DNA of 64,000 nucleotides from Candidatus Anaerobutyricum avicola (GTDB lineage Bacteria; Bacillota; Clostridia; Lachnospirales; Lachnospiraceae): NCBI GenBank assembly GCA_019113845.1, contig DXGQ01000041.1, positions 1 to 64,000 of the forward strand, read 5' to 3'. Shown piece by piece: positions 45,090 to 53,796 of this stretch (position 1 is its first letter; each line of letters starts with the position of its first letter). The notes under the pieces were generated by a model. It saw only the letters and a program-made list of their open reading frames with translations, ran no database searches and was not told where the DNA came from. The position numbers and the translations under genes were made by a program.

Positions 45090-45104
45090 ATGAGAGGTGA
45101 CAAT

Positions 45105-46094
45105 ATGAAAGATTCCTCAGATATACGCAAATTCAATATGTTGAAGATCAAAAAAATACTTCGGCAGGGCGGCGAGTACACAAAGCAGCAGATTGCCAAT
45201 ATAACGGGACTCAGCGTCGCGACCTGCAATACGCTGCTCAATGAAATGCAAGGCTGCGGCGAAGTCCTTGGCGAAAAGAAGCGGCTTCACGAGGTGGGGC
45301 GGGAGAGCGTCTGTTACCGGATCAACGAAGATTTCGAGACTTTCCTTTGTCTGTTTCTTGAGCTGCATGGAGAAAAGAGACGATTATTCGCCTGTCACCT
45401 GTCTGTCACGGGGCGCGTGATGGAGCAGAAGGAAGAATGGTATACATTTCTGGATGCGGCCGCCATCGCAGATGCTGTGGCAAAGATGTGCGGGGGAAAG
45501 GCAGCCATCACGCAGATCGTTGTCGGTATCCCCGGTATCGCGGAGGGCGACGTGGTGCGGCATTGCGATATTCCTGAGCTGGAAGATGCAGCGCTGAAAG
45601 AATCATTGGAGAATCGCTTTCATATTTCCGTCCACCTGGAAAATGATATGCATTTGAAGGCGTATGGCTATTACCGAAGATGCGGGAGCCCGGATGAGAT
45701 CGTCACGCTGGCCTATTTTCCGGAACACATTTTGCCGGGAACGGCAAGCGTACACAAAGGAATGGTCCTGCAGGGAAAGAATCAGTTTGCCGGTATGGTG
45801 GGATTTCTTCCCTACGATGTGGACAGAGAAGAAGAACTTTCCTTACTGAAGAAAGATACCTGCCGTCCGTTTATCTCCAAGGCAGTGACGGCGATCATCG
45901 CCATCGTAAACCCCGGCATTATCGTGCTGACCGGCGAGCTGCTGGATGAAGACAGTATGAAATGGATTCGGTCAGACTGTCTTCGGCATATCCCGGAAGA
46001 ATATATGCCTGTCTTTTGTTATGAGGAGAGTCTGGATTCTCTTTATGTGGAGGGAATGTACCAGCGGGCGCTCGATTGCAGGGACAAAATGTAA
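45105..46094 (+). CDS. ROK-family transcription regulator (NagC/XylR-like)
   Basis: An N-terminal winged helix (about 10-65, YTKQQIANITGLSVATCNTLLNEMQGCGEV) is followed by an actin-fold ROK domain (QIVVGIPGIAEGDVV; IVNPGIIVLTGELLDED). The zinc motif CxCGxxGC typical of many ROK proteins is absent, so this is a diverged, non-kinase member. The product has 329 residues; ATG at 45105 after GAGAGGTGA. A DUF1349 gene follows after 68 bases and may be the controlled function. Confidence 0.85.
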   Translation: MKDSSDIRKFNMLKIKKILRQGGEYTKQQIANITGLSVATCNTLLNEMQGCGEVLGEKKRLHEVGRESVCYRINEDFETFLCLFLELHGEKRRLFACHLSVTGRVMEQKEEWYTFLDAAAIADAVAKMCGGKAAITQIVVGIPGIAEGDVVRHCDIPELEDAALKESLENRFHISVHLENDMHLKAYGYYRRCGSPDEIVTLAYFPEHILPGTASVHKGMVLQGKNQFAGMVGFLPYDVDREEELSLLKKDTCRPFISKAVTAIIAIVNPGIIVLTGELLDEDSMKWIRSDCLRHIPEEYMPVFCYEESLDSLYVEGMYQRALDCRDKM

Positions 46095-46162
46095 AGGAAG
46101 ACGATATCCCCGATGGGGATAAGATAGATATAAACTATGAGAATCATGGGAGGAATAACAGT

Positions 46163-46768
46163 ATGGACACAAAAGCATTTCGCTGGATCAGAGAACCAAA
46201 AACGTACAAAATCGAGGAGAACAGAATTGAGATCACCACAGAGCCGCACACTGATCTGTGGCAGAGAACATATTATCATTTCCGCAATGATAACGCTCCG
46301 GTTCTGCAGATGGAGACAGAGGAGAAGTATTTCAGCTTCATCGTAAAGACCGAGTTCACGGACAGCCATCATCGTTTTGACCAGTGCGGGATTGTCATGT
46401 ATCTGGATAGCGAAAACTGGGTGAAAGGCTCCATCGAATACGAAAATGAACAGTTCCAGCACCTGGGCAGTGTCGTGACCAACCACGGATACTCCGACTG
46501 GGCGACGACGGTCATTGACGCATCCATCAAATCCATGTGGTACCGGTTCAGCAGAAGAGAAGACGACTATTGTATCGAGTGCTCCACGGACGGCGTGCAT
46601 TTTGATCAGATGCGCATCTGCCATATGCATGAGGGCGGCGGAAAGATTCAGTTTGGTATCTATGCCTGCTCCCCGGAAGACTCTTCGTTTACCGCCGTGT
46701 TTACGGATATGAAGATGGCCGAATGTCAGTGGAAGGCGCATGACGGTCAGAAACCGGATGAAGAATAA
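46163..46768 (+). CDS. DUF1349 domain protein
   Basis: The 201-residue protein is a single concanavalin-like beta sandwich of the DUF1349 family (FSFIVKTEFTDSHHRFDQCGIVMYLDSENWVKGSIEYEN; HFDQMRICHMHEGGGKIQFGIYACSPE). Such proteins are thought to bind or act on carbohydrates, but the activity is unknown. There is no signal peptide. ATG 46163 has GGGAGGAA upstream. It is probably cotranscribed with the ROK regulator and ended by a strong terminator. Confidence 0.87.
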   Translation: MDTKAFRWIREPKTYKIEENRIEITTEPHTDLWQRTYYHFRNDNAPVLQMETEEKYFSFIVKTEFTDSHHRFDQCGIVMYLDSENWVKGSIEYENEQFQHLGSVVTNHGYSDWATTVIDASIKSMWYRFSRREDDYCIECSTDGVHFDQMRICHMHEGGGKIQFGIYACSPEDSSFTAVFTDMKMAECQWKAHDGQKPDEE

Positions 46769-46804
46769 GACAGACGAAAGGCAGGAAAACAGCGATAAAG
46801 ATAT

Positions 46805-46842
46805 CCCCTGGTATGACAGTGATGTCATGACAGGGGTTTTTT
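46805..46842 (+). terminator. Terminator after the DUF1349 gene
   Basis: CCCCTGGTATGACA and TGTCATGACAGGGG form a long stem followed by six T. Confidence 0.9.
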
Positions 46843-47026
46843 CATGCATCAGTGTAAGCATTCAGTTAGTTGTATTAGAAAAAATCAGCCAGAAACTGCA
46901 TTATAATTTCTGATTTTGATAGATAAGAAAAGTGATATGTGGTATACTCAAAAAAACAGGATTATTAAAACTATTCTTTTCTGCATGTTACTAAACATGA
47001 GGAAATGTACAGGGGAGGCGTATTGG

Positions 47027-48733
47027 ATGAAATGGATACCATTGCCGATTGGCGTAGACAGTTTTGAGAAAATAATCAGAAACCACTACTATTATATAGA
47101 TAAAACGCTCTACATTAAAGAATTACTGGACAGAAAGGGGGAGGTGAATCTTTTTACCCGTCCCCGTCGGTTTGGAAAGACTCTGAACATGAGTATGCTC
47201 CGGTACTTTTTTGAGAAAGGTGATTATGATAACGCGGAGCTGTTTCAGGGACTGAAGATCATGGATGCCGGGGAAGAGTACCTTTCCCACATGGGACAGT
47301 ACCCGGTCATCAGTATCTCTTTAAAGTCCATGAAGCAGTATTCCTATGAGCTGTCCTATGATATGATGCGAAAAGCCATCGAGGGGGAGTATTCCAGACA
47401 CTGGAAAGAGATTGATGAGAGTGGTAAATTAGCAGAGATAAAAAAGGAACGATATTTAAGGATCCTCAATCTGAAAGGTTCGGAGAGCGACTATGCGGAT
47501 GCCCTGCGGTTTTTGTCTGAGTGTCTGTATACCTGCACCGGGCGTCGTTCCATCATTCTTATCGATGAATACGATGTGCCTTTGGAGAATGCGTATTTCG
47601 GCGGCTTTTATGACAGGATGGTCAGCCTGATCCGATCCCTCTTTGAGTCTGCCTTAAAGACCAATGATTTTCTGGAGTTTGCCGTGGTGACCGGCTGCCT
47701 CCGCATCAGCAGGGAGTCGATCTTTACAGGGCTGAATAATCTGAAGATTATCTCCATCACATCAACAATGTATGCGGAACATTTCGGTTTCACGCCGGAA
47801 GAGGTGGAACAGATGCTTGCAGACTATGACTTGTTGGAGAACCTTCCTACTGTGCGGAAATGGTATGACGGCTACCGGTTTGGTGACACCGAAGTGTACA
47901 ATCCGTGGAGTGTCATCAATTATGTGGATTCCTGTTATAAAAATAAAAAGACGTTTGCGAAGCCGTATTGGTCCAACACCAGCTCCAACAGCATTGTGCG
48001 GGAACTGATCGAACATGCTGATCTTTCCGTTCGGCAGGAGATCGAGGGGCTGATCGAAGGGGGAACGATCACGAAGCCGATCCATGAGGACATCACCTAT
48101 GACGATATGCACTCGACCCAGGATAACCTCTGGAACTTCCTGTTTTTCACCGGGTATCTGAAAAAGATCCGGGAGGAACAGGAGGACGAGACGATCCGCA
48201 TGGAGATGGCAATCCCTAACAGTGAAGTCCGGTATATTTATAAAAATGCGGTACTGCGCTGGTTTGAGAAAAAGACGGAAGAGAAAGAGCTGACCCCGCT
48301 CTACGAGAGCCTGTTCGCCGGAGATACGGAGCGGATGGCGCAGATCCTGTCGGAAAACCTGATGGAAACGATCAGTTTCTACGACTATCAGGAGAGCTAT
48401 TATCACGGATTCCTGACAGGGATGTTAAAGCACATCGGGAACTATATCGTCCAGTCCAACCGGGAGTCGGGCTGCGGACGGCCGGATATCCTGGTGCGCT
48501 ACCCAAGTGTCAGGGGCAAGGCAATCATCATTGAGATCAAGGTATCAAAAACTTATCAGGGGCTGGAAGAGAAATGTGACGAGGCGCTCCGACAGATCGA
48601 GGAGAAGAAATATGAAGAGGGGCTTCGGCAGGAAGGGTATCAGGATATCATGAAGTACGGCGTGGCCTTTTACCGGAAAGAGTGTATGGTGAAGGTTGCT
48701 TCCGGCGGGGAAGTGTCAGGGGAGAAGAAATAA
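47027..48733 (+). CDS. AAA-ATPase-like / PD-(D/E)XK nuclease-like protein
   Basis: The 568-residue protein has an N-terminal AAA-ATPase_like domain (PF09820): P-loop variant FTRPRRFGKTLNMSM near residue 44 and Walker B IILIDEYDVPL near 180. A C-terminal PD-(D/E)XK nuclease-like domain (PF08011) has GCGRPDILVRYP and AIIIEIKVSK, the Asp and Glu-x-Lys catalytic set. The family is greatly expanded in gut Clostridia and Bacteroidetes and is of unknown role. The ATG at 47027 follows AGGGGAGG; an earlier frame start at 46916 lacks support. The gene is followed at once by a malY remnant. Confidence 0.88.
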   Translation: MKWIPLPIGVDSFEKIIRNHYYYIDKTLYIKELLDRKGEVNLFTRPRRFGKTLNMSMLRYFFEKGDYDNAELFQGLKIMDAGEEYLSHMGQYPVISISLKSMKQYSYELSYDMMRKAIEGEYSRHWKEIDESGKLAEIKKERYLRILNLKGSESDYADALRFLSECLYTCTGRRSIILIDEYDVPLENAYFGGFYDRMVSLIRSLFESALKTNDFLEFAVVTGCLRISRESIFTGLNNLKIISITSTMYAEHFGFTPEEVEQMLADYDLLENLPTVRKWYDGYRFGDTEVYNPWSVINYVDSCYKNKKTFAKPYWSNTSSNSIVRELIEHADLSVRQEIEGLIEGGTITKPIHEDITYDDMHSTQDNLWNFLFFTGYLKKIREEQEDETIRMEMAIPNSEVRYIYKNAVLRWFEKKTEEKELTPLYESLFAGDTERMAQILSENLMETISFYDYQESYYHGFLTGMLKHIGNYIVQSNRESGCGRPDILVRYPSVRGKAIIIEIKVSKTYQGLEEKCDEALRQIEEKKYEEGLRQEGYQDIMKYGVAFYRKECMVKVASGGEVSGEKK

Positions 48734-49222
48734 GACGGAGGACATTTTTACAATCTGGCCGGTATGATCGGCAGCTTTCATGTAATCTACGGCAGTTATC
48801 TGCGGGACAGAATCACCCGATATGGCGATGCCACACACTATAATGAGATGAACGTTCTTTCCATGCATGCGCTCATCGGCGCTTACAAGCCGGAGGGCAG
48901 CGAGTGGCTTCATGAACTGCGGACGGTGCTGGAAGAAAACGCGCGCTATTCCGTTACGTTCATCAAAGAACATTTTAGAGGCGTCGATGTGACCATGCCG
49001 CAGGGGACATATATGATTTTCCTTGACTGCACGGAATACTGCCGGAAAGCAGGGATGACCATCGAAGAACTGCTCCGGGCAGGCTGGGACGTGGGCGTCG
49101 GCTGGCAGGACGGAAGACCTTTCGGCGGAGCCTGCCATATCCGCATGAATCTGGCGTCTCCGATGAGCCGGATAGAGGAAGCCTTCGCGCGGCTGCAAAA
49201 ATATGTGTTTCTTAAAAATTGA
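48734..49222 (+). pseudogene. C-terminal remnant of a MalY/PatB-type aminotransferase
   Basis: Directly after the stop of the AAA/nuclease gene, and in the same frame, the sequence reads GHFYNLAGMIGSFHVIYG and continues for about 160 residues to the end of a PLP-dependent C-S lyase (ARYSVTFIKEHFRGVDVTMPQGTYMIFLDC; GACHIRMNLASPMSRIEEAFARL). Normal members are about 390 residues; the N-terminal 230, including the PLP lysine, are missing. The break coincides with the neighbouring gene end. Confidence 0.82.
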
Positions 49223-49540
49223 TCTGATAAAAAGTAAATAGAAAATGATTTCGGACAGGATAAGATCCTGTCCGTTTTTTTTACTTTATCGGACAAAATA
49301 TTACAAAAAACATTACATTTTCTTGATGAGAAAAACACAACGTTAAAATTGGAGAAACAGTATTAAACGACAGTCAGTACACTCTCACGCAGAATCCGGA
49401 AGATGCCTGTGATTTTGAGATCAGCCTTGATCTGGCGGCTCTTTATAATGCGGATGTGATCACAGAAGCCGGCTTTGGTGTGACGCCGATCACTGTGACT
49501 TATACAGCGACTGCCGTACATAAAACGGGAATAGAAAATG
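49223..49540. other. Intergenic stretch with terminator and a coding scrap
   Basis: It holds the terminator at 49252-49282 and an open stretch from about 49354 (frame of 49456) reading EISLDLAALYNADVITEAGFG and VTPITVTYTATAV, like the end of an isopeptide-type domain of a Gram-positive surface protein or pilin. There is no start and it runs into the convergent gene, so it is a fragment. Confidence 0.45.
49252..49282 (+). terminator. Terminator after the malY remnant
   Basis: CGGACAGGA and TCCTGTCCG form a perfect 9-bp stem followed by eight T. Confidence 0.88.
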
Positions 49541-49777
49541 TTACAAGCCCAGCTCTTTCATTGCCTCTTCGGAAGATACGAAAGAATGACAATCTGGATC
49601 ATTTTCAATCTCTTTTAACATCTGGAGATCAATCTCATCAGGTTCAACTTCTTCGATATCATCCCAGCTTTTTGGTAAAATAATATAGCGGTTCTGGATG
49701 AGGTTCCAAAAGACCTCTGCTTCTTTGTCACTCATCAGGGACACAGCCCCGATAATCCTTTCCTTGATTGCCGTCAT
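49541..49777 (-). CDS. Small acidic protein, possibly antitoxin-like
   Basis: The 78-residue product is acidic, helical at the N-terminus (IKERIIGAVSLMSDKEAEVFWNLIQNRY) and ends with VEPDEIDLQMLKEIENDPDCHSFVSSEEAMKELGL. This C-terminal pattern is seen in many orphan antitoxin-like proteins of Clostridia, but no toxin gene is adjacent. The ATG at 49777 is preferred over a GTG at 49789, with GAGGCAGG upstream. It is the second gene of a two-gene unit. Confidence 0.65.
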   Translation of the reverse strand: MTAIKERIIGAVSLMSDKEAEVFWNLIQNRYIILPKSWDDIEEVEPDEIDLQMLKEIENDPDCHSFVSSEEAMKELGL

Positions 49778-49798
49778 AGTATCACACACCTGCCTCTT

Positions 49799-49942
49799 CT
49801 AATTATCCATAGGTCTGGATTCCAGCTCTTTGATGCGGTTGCTCTTTTGAGCTAGTTCTTCAAAGCGGGTTATTTCACGTTCTAAAATAGTATCCACAGT
49901 TTCCTGCCCATATGAGTCTAATAAAATATTTTGTTCGGACAT
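49799..49942 (-). CDS. 47-aa acidic protein upstream of the antitoxin-like gene
   Basis: The minus strand encodes MSEQNILLDSYGQETVDTIL and continues to a TAG at 49799-49801, 21 bases before the next start. The product is a short charged helix. It is too short to classify; the tight spacing suggests an operon with the gene after it. Confidence 0.5.
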   Translation of the reverse strand: MSEQNILLDSYGQETVDTILEREITRFEELAQKSNRIKELESRPMDN

Positions 49943-50103
49943 TTTGCACTTCTTTATGTATCCCATAGTAACATTATTTTTTGCACTGTAAATAATATTA
50001 TTTTAATACTCTGTTAGCCTTAAACAAGAGAACCGTATATCAGACCAAAAGGATTTTCCGTTTAATGCTATTAATATCTTCACGAGGATGTACAGGAAGA
50101 TCC

Positions 50104-50152
50104 TTGACATACATCCGAGTTCGGACTATAATGCTTAATGTCCGAATTCGGA
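50104..50152 (+). promoter_or_regulatory. MarR promoter with two palindromic operators
   Basis: TTGACA (50104-50109) and TATAAT (50127-50132) are 17 bases apart. TCCGAGTTCGGA (50114-50125) fills the spacer and the perfect palindrome TCCGAATTCGGA (50141-50152) lies just past the start site. The centres are 27 bases apart. Confidence 0.85.
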
Positions 50153-50170
50153 TATTGAAAGGAGATTACT

Positions 50171-50641
50171 ATGGATGATAAGGTAAGGGCAATGATCGAT
50201 GTGATCAATCACAAGATAAAGGAGCTGAATTCTCTTTATCATATGGCAGCGAACAAATCGGACATTTCTGACGGCGAAGTGGATATATGGTCTGCCTTAC
50301 TGAATACGGAGGAGGAATTATCTCAACAGGATTTATGTGAGCGTCTTTTTCTGTCAAAGCAGACGATCAACTCTCTTGTCTCAGGAATGGTAAAAAAGGG
50401 ATTTGTCTTTTTGGAACATTCTCCGGGAAGCCGCAACCGGAAGATCATTCATTTGACGGAAGATGGGAAAAAATACGGAAACGAAAAGGTCAGATGGATT
50501 TTTGAAGCGGAACAGCGGGCGATGGAAGACACAGACCCTGTGGAAGTGCAGGCATATATCTCCATGCTGGAAAAATACATGCAACGATTTAGGGAGGAGA
50601 TCGAGGAAAGTACCCCTCAATCGGAAAAAGACAATGAATGA
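50171..50641 (+). CDS. MarR-family regulator
   Basis: The 156-residue protein has the winged-helix core LSQQDLCERLFLSKQTINSLVSGMVKKGFVFLEHSPGSRNRKIIHLTEDGKKY (about 52-105) between dimerisation helices. Two palindromes at its promoter suggest tight autorepression. It overlaps the MutS-like gene by 8 bases, so that gene is in its regulon. Confidence 0.9.
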   Translation: MDDKVRAMIDVINHKIKELNSLYHMAANKSDISDGEVDIWSALLNTEEELSQQDLCERLFLSKQTINSLVSGMVKKGFVFLEHSPGSRNRKIIHLTEDGKKYGNEKVRWIFEAEQRAMEDTDPVEVQAYISMLEKYMQRFREEIEESTPQSEKDNE

Positions 50642-52187
50642 AAAAATTTTTAAAATACTGGAATATGACCGAATCCGGCAGATGCTTGAGAAGTTCGCAA
50701 CTTCCACACCCGGCTGTGAGATTTGCCGGAGTCTCATGCCGGAAACAGAAATTGAAAAAATCAATCGCTTAATGGACGAAACAACGGCTGCCAGAGAGCG
50801 TATACGGCATAAGGGCAAACCATCTTTTGCCAAAGTTACAAATCTTGACCGTGTTCTTGACAGTCTTGAAGACGGAAATGCCCTTTCGGCCGCTGACCTT
50901 TTGAGGGTATATGACTTGCTTGACGCAGCGGGCAAAGCGAAAGATTATGGCTGTCGTGAAATTCCCGAAGAAGAGAAAGACCTGCTTGATGGAAGATTTA
51001 ATCAGCTTTCTCCCTTGAAAAAAATACAGGAAGAAATCCGACGGTGCGTAAAAAACAATCAGGAGCTTTTTGATACGGCAAGCCTCGGTCTTGAAAAAGT
51101 CCGAAAGAAGATGAAAAACACAGAGGACAGTATTCAAGGACAGCTTCGCACTCTTGTCAGCGGGAAATACCGTCCCTACTTGTCGGATACTTTTATCAGT
51201 CAGAGAAACGGCGCTTACTGTTTGGCAGTAAAATATGCCTGCCGTAATAAAGTTTCCGGTATTGTTCAGGGTCAATCCGGCTCAGGTGGAACAGTATTTA
51301 TTGAGCCTTCCAGCGTTGCGAAAGCAAGTGCAGTACTCCAGGACTTGCAATATCAGGAAAAGATAGAAATCGCAGTGATTCTTGATGACCTCTCCAACAT
51401 GGTCAGGGCGCAGCTTAAACATGTGCGGAAAGATTACTCAATTTTGACCGACCTTGACTTTATTTTTGCAAAAGCCGGGTTTTCGGAATCCTATAACGGA
51501 ACGCCCCCAGCATTTAATACGAAAAAGTATATCAAATTGAATCAGGCCCGCCACCCGTTGCTTGATCCCGGAAAGGTTGTGCCAACTTCACTTGAGCTGG
51601 GCGGTGAATATGATATGCTTGTCATTACCGGTCCCAACACGGGAGGCAAAACATTGACAATGAAAACAGTCGGTATGATGACTTTGATGGGGCAATCAGG
51701 GCTGCATATCCCTGCCCTGGAAGGTTCCGAACTTTCTGTATTTAAAGAAGTATTTGCCGATATAGGCGATGAACAAAGTATTGCACAAAGCCTTAGTACC
51801 TTTTCCGCCCATATGACGAATATCATCCGCATTTTGGACCTTGCAGACAGGGACTCCCTTGTTTTAATTGACGAACTGGGCTCCGGCACCGACCCCGCGG
51901 AGGGCGCAGCCCTGGCAGTGGCGATCCTTTCAAGGCTTCATAAGCGCGGTATCCGCACTCTCGCCACAACCCATTATGTGCAGATTAAAAACTTTGCACT
52001 CACCACAGATGGCGTTCAGAATGCCTGCTGTGAATTTGATGTGGAGACATTAAGTCCGACTTACCGCTTAATGATCGGCGAAGTTGGCGCCAGTAATGCT
52101 TTTGCCATATCCAGGCGGCTTGGATTAGAGGATGATCTCATACAAGACGCCAAAGATTATCTCGCGCATGAGCAGGGCATTTTGTAA
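50634..52187 (+). CDS. Short MutS2-like ATPase without Smr nuclease domain
   Basis: The 517-residue protein has the MutS lever/clamp helices (about 1-300) and the MutS ATPase: Walker A TGPNTGGKTLTMKTVG near 325, the Asp-rich FADIGDEQSIAQSLSTFSAH, and Walker B LVLIDELGSGTDPAEGAAL. It ends right after the ATPase at KDYLAHEQGIL. MutS2 proteins are about 780 residues with a coiled-coil and a C-terminal Smr nuclease, both missing here. The ATG at 50634 lies inside the marR end; an upstream frame start at 50463 is an overlap artefact. Possible roles are ribosome-collision rescue or DNA junction binding; its MarR control hints at a stress or drug response. Confidence 0.85.
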   Translation: MNEKIFKILEYDRIRQMLEKFATSTPGCEICRSLMPETEIEKINRLMDETTAARERIRHKGKPSFAKVTNLDRVLDSLEDGNALSAADLLRVYDLLDAAGKAKDYGCREIPEEEKDLLDGRFNQLSPLKKIQEEIRRCVKNNQELFDTASLGLEKVRKKMKNTEDSIQGQLRTLVSGKYRPYLSDTFISQRNGAYCLAVKYACRNKVSGIVQGQSGSGGTVFIEPSSVAKASAVLQDLQYQEKIEIAVILDDLSNMVRAQLKHVRKDYSILTDLDFIFAKAGFSESYNGTPPAFNTKKYIKLNQARHPLLDPGKVVPTSLELGGEYDMLVITGPNTGGKTLTMKTVGMMTLMGQSGLHIPALEGSELSVFKEVFADIGDEQSIAQSLSTFSAHMTNIIRILDLADRDSLVLIDELGSGTDPAEGAALAVAILSRLHKRGIRTLATTHYVQIKNFALTTDGVQNACCEFDVETLSPTYRLMIGEVGASNAFAISRRLGLEDDLIQDAKDYLAHEQGIL

Positions 52188-52227
52188 AATTTGTTCTGTG
52201 CACTGATCAATGAAAATTACAGGAGAA

Positions 52228-52808
52228 ATGGAAATGTTCAACATTTTGATCGTAGAAGATGATAATGAATTAAGACATCTTTTTCAGCGTGTTTTGGAAC
52301 AGAACGGATATTATGTGAAAGGTGTGGAGAACGGGGAAGAGGCGCTTGCAGCGCTGGAAAAATCCTTATGATCACGGCAAAAGACGCCTTTGACGATATG
52401 CGCAGAGGATTTCTCTCGGGTACGGACGATTACATGGTGAAACCGGTCAATGTAAATGAGATGGTGTTGCGGGTGGGCGCTTTACTGCGCCGCGCGCAGA
52501 TGATCAATGAGCGAAGGCTGGTTTTGGGCGGTACGGAGCTGCTACTGGATTCTCTGACAGTCATCACGGAAGACAGTTCCTGCGTACTGCCCCAAAAGGA
52601 GTTCATGCTCTTATATAAGATGGCGTCTTCTCCGGGGCGCACATTTACCAGACAGCAGATCATGGATGACATATGGGGATATGAGGCGGAAAGCGACACC
52701 CATACCGTCGATGTCCATATCGGAAGGCTCCGGGAGCGTTTTCGGGAGAATCCGGATTTCCGGATCGTGACCATCCGGGGCGTCGGGTACAAGGTGGTGA
52801 AACTGTGA
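52228..52808 (+). pseudogene. OmpR-family response regulator with internal deletion
   Basis: Part 1 (52228-52371) gives the receiver start MFNILIVEDDNELRHLFQRV up to ALEKSL and a stop. Part 2 (52368-52808, another frame) resumes at ILMITAKDAFDDMRRGFLSGTDDYMVKP and runs through a full winged-helix output domain (GRTFTRQQIMDDIWGYEAESDTHTVDVHIGRLRERF). About 32 residues, including the phosphorylated Asp near position 53, are missing, and the remaining halves are out of frame. Part 2 alone could be translated from the ATG at 52368 (ATGA overlap with the stop), giving a free DNA-binding domain. Confidence 0.85.
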
Positions 52809-53577
52809 AACAGGCAGCAAATTAAGCGAGATACAGAAATTGTATGGAGACTTTAATCTGATGGTCAAGGAGCTGGCGGCGACAGAGACATTGCAGATGG
52901 ACTTCGTATCTAACGTTTCCCACGAGTTCAAGACGCCCATCAGCGCCATAGACGGATATGCGACGCTCCTTCAGGGAAATCCGCATCTTACTAAAGAGCA
53001 GACGGAGTATACGGACAAGATCATATACAATGTGAGACGGCTTTCCGGTCTGGTCAGCAACATTCTTCTTTTGTCCAAAATAGAGAATCAGGCGATACCG
53101 GTCAGAAAGGAGAAGTTCCGGCTGGACGAACAGATCCGGCAGGCGATTTTGGCGCTGGAGACCAAGTGGGCGGAAAAAGAGATCGATCTGGAGGCGGAGC
53201 TGGAGAACATTTCCTATATCGGAAATGAGACGCTCCTGATGCATGTCTGGCTGAATCTCATTGACAATGCCGCCAAGTTCAGTCCCAGAGGGGGAAGCAT
53301 ACGAATCCGGTTGACCGCCTCCGAACAAAATATCCTTGTTTCTGTGCGAGATCATGGATGTGGGATCTCTGAGCCGGAATTAAAAAGGATTTTTGAGAAA
53401 TTTTATCAGACGGATACCGCTCACAAAGAAGAAGGAAACGGGCTTGGTCTGGCGCTGGCGCACAGGATCCTGCTCATCCATCACGGAAGAATTGAAGTGG
53501 AAAATTGCCGGACAGGAGGATGCCGCTTCCTTGTGATTCTTCCGGTGATAAAAGAAAATGAAATACTTGCTATATAA
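52805..53577 (+). pseudogene. Sensor histidine kinase lacking its sensor part
   Basis: A GTG at 52805 overlaps the regulator stop and begins VKQAAN followed by a stop at once. After this the reading frame resumes with LSEIQKLYGDFNLMVKELAATE, the end of a HAMP linker, then the His box FVSNVSHEFKTPISAIDGYA, the N box NLIDNAAKFSP and the G boxes HGCGISEPELKRIFEKFYQ and GNGLGLALAHRIL. The two membrane helices and the sensor domain (about 150 residues or more) are gone. An internal ATG at 52840 could yield a soluble 245-residue kinase. Confidence 0.82.
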
Positions 53578-53696
53578 ATGAGAAGCCAATGAATTTGTGG
53601 AAATCTGCAGTTTATTGGCTTTTTCTTTTTGAAATGAAATATCATTACTGTTTACATTTTGGATTGGCTGTGAACGGTAACGAAATGTCAACAAAT

Positions 53697-53740
53697 GTTG
53701 AGGTTCTGTTGAAGTTCAGTTGAAAAAACAAAGGTATGCT
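53697..53740 (+). promoter_or_regulatory. Triple 11-bp direct repeat and -10 of the envelope-lipid operon
   Basis: GTTGA recurs at 53697, 53708 and 53719, exactly 11 bases apart, with TATGCT at 53735-53740. One-turn spaced direct repeats close to a -10 without a good -35 are typical of OmpR-type activator sites. Confidence 0.65.
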
Positions 53741-53796
53741 ATCTGTATCGGAAATGTACAAAAACAGAGATCTTTCATCAAAAATAAGGAGAAAAA

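Larger units (their letters stand above)
44541..45104. other. Divergent control region: thi leader (minus) and ROK promoter (plus)
   Basis: From right to left on the minus strand it holds a promoter, TPP aptamer, riboswitch terminator, and a second terminator-like hairpin before thiS. On the plus strand it holds the promoter and operator of the ROK-type gene. No gene lies inside. Confidence 0.85.
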
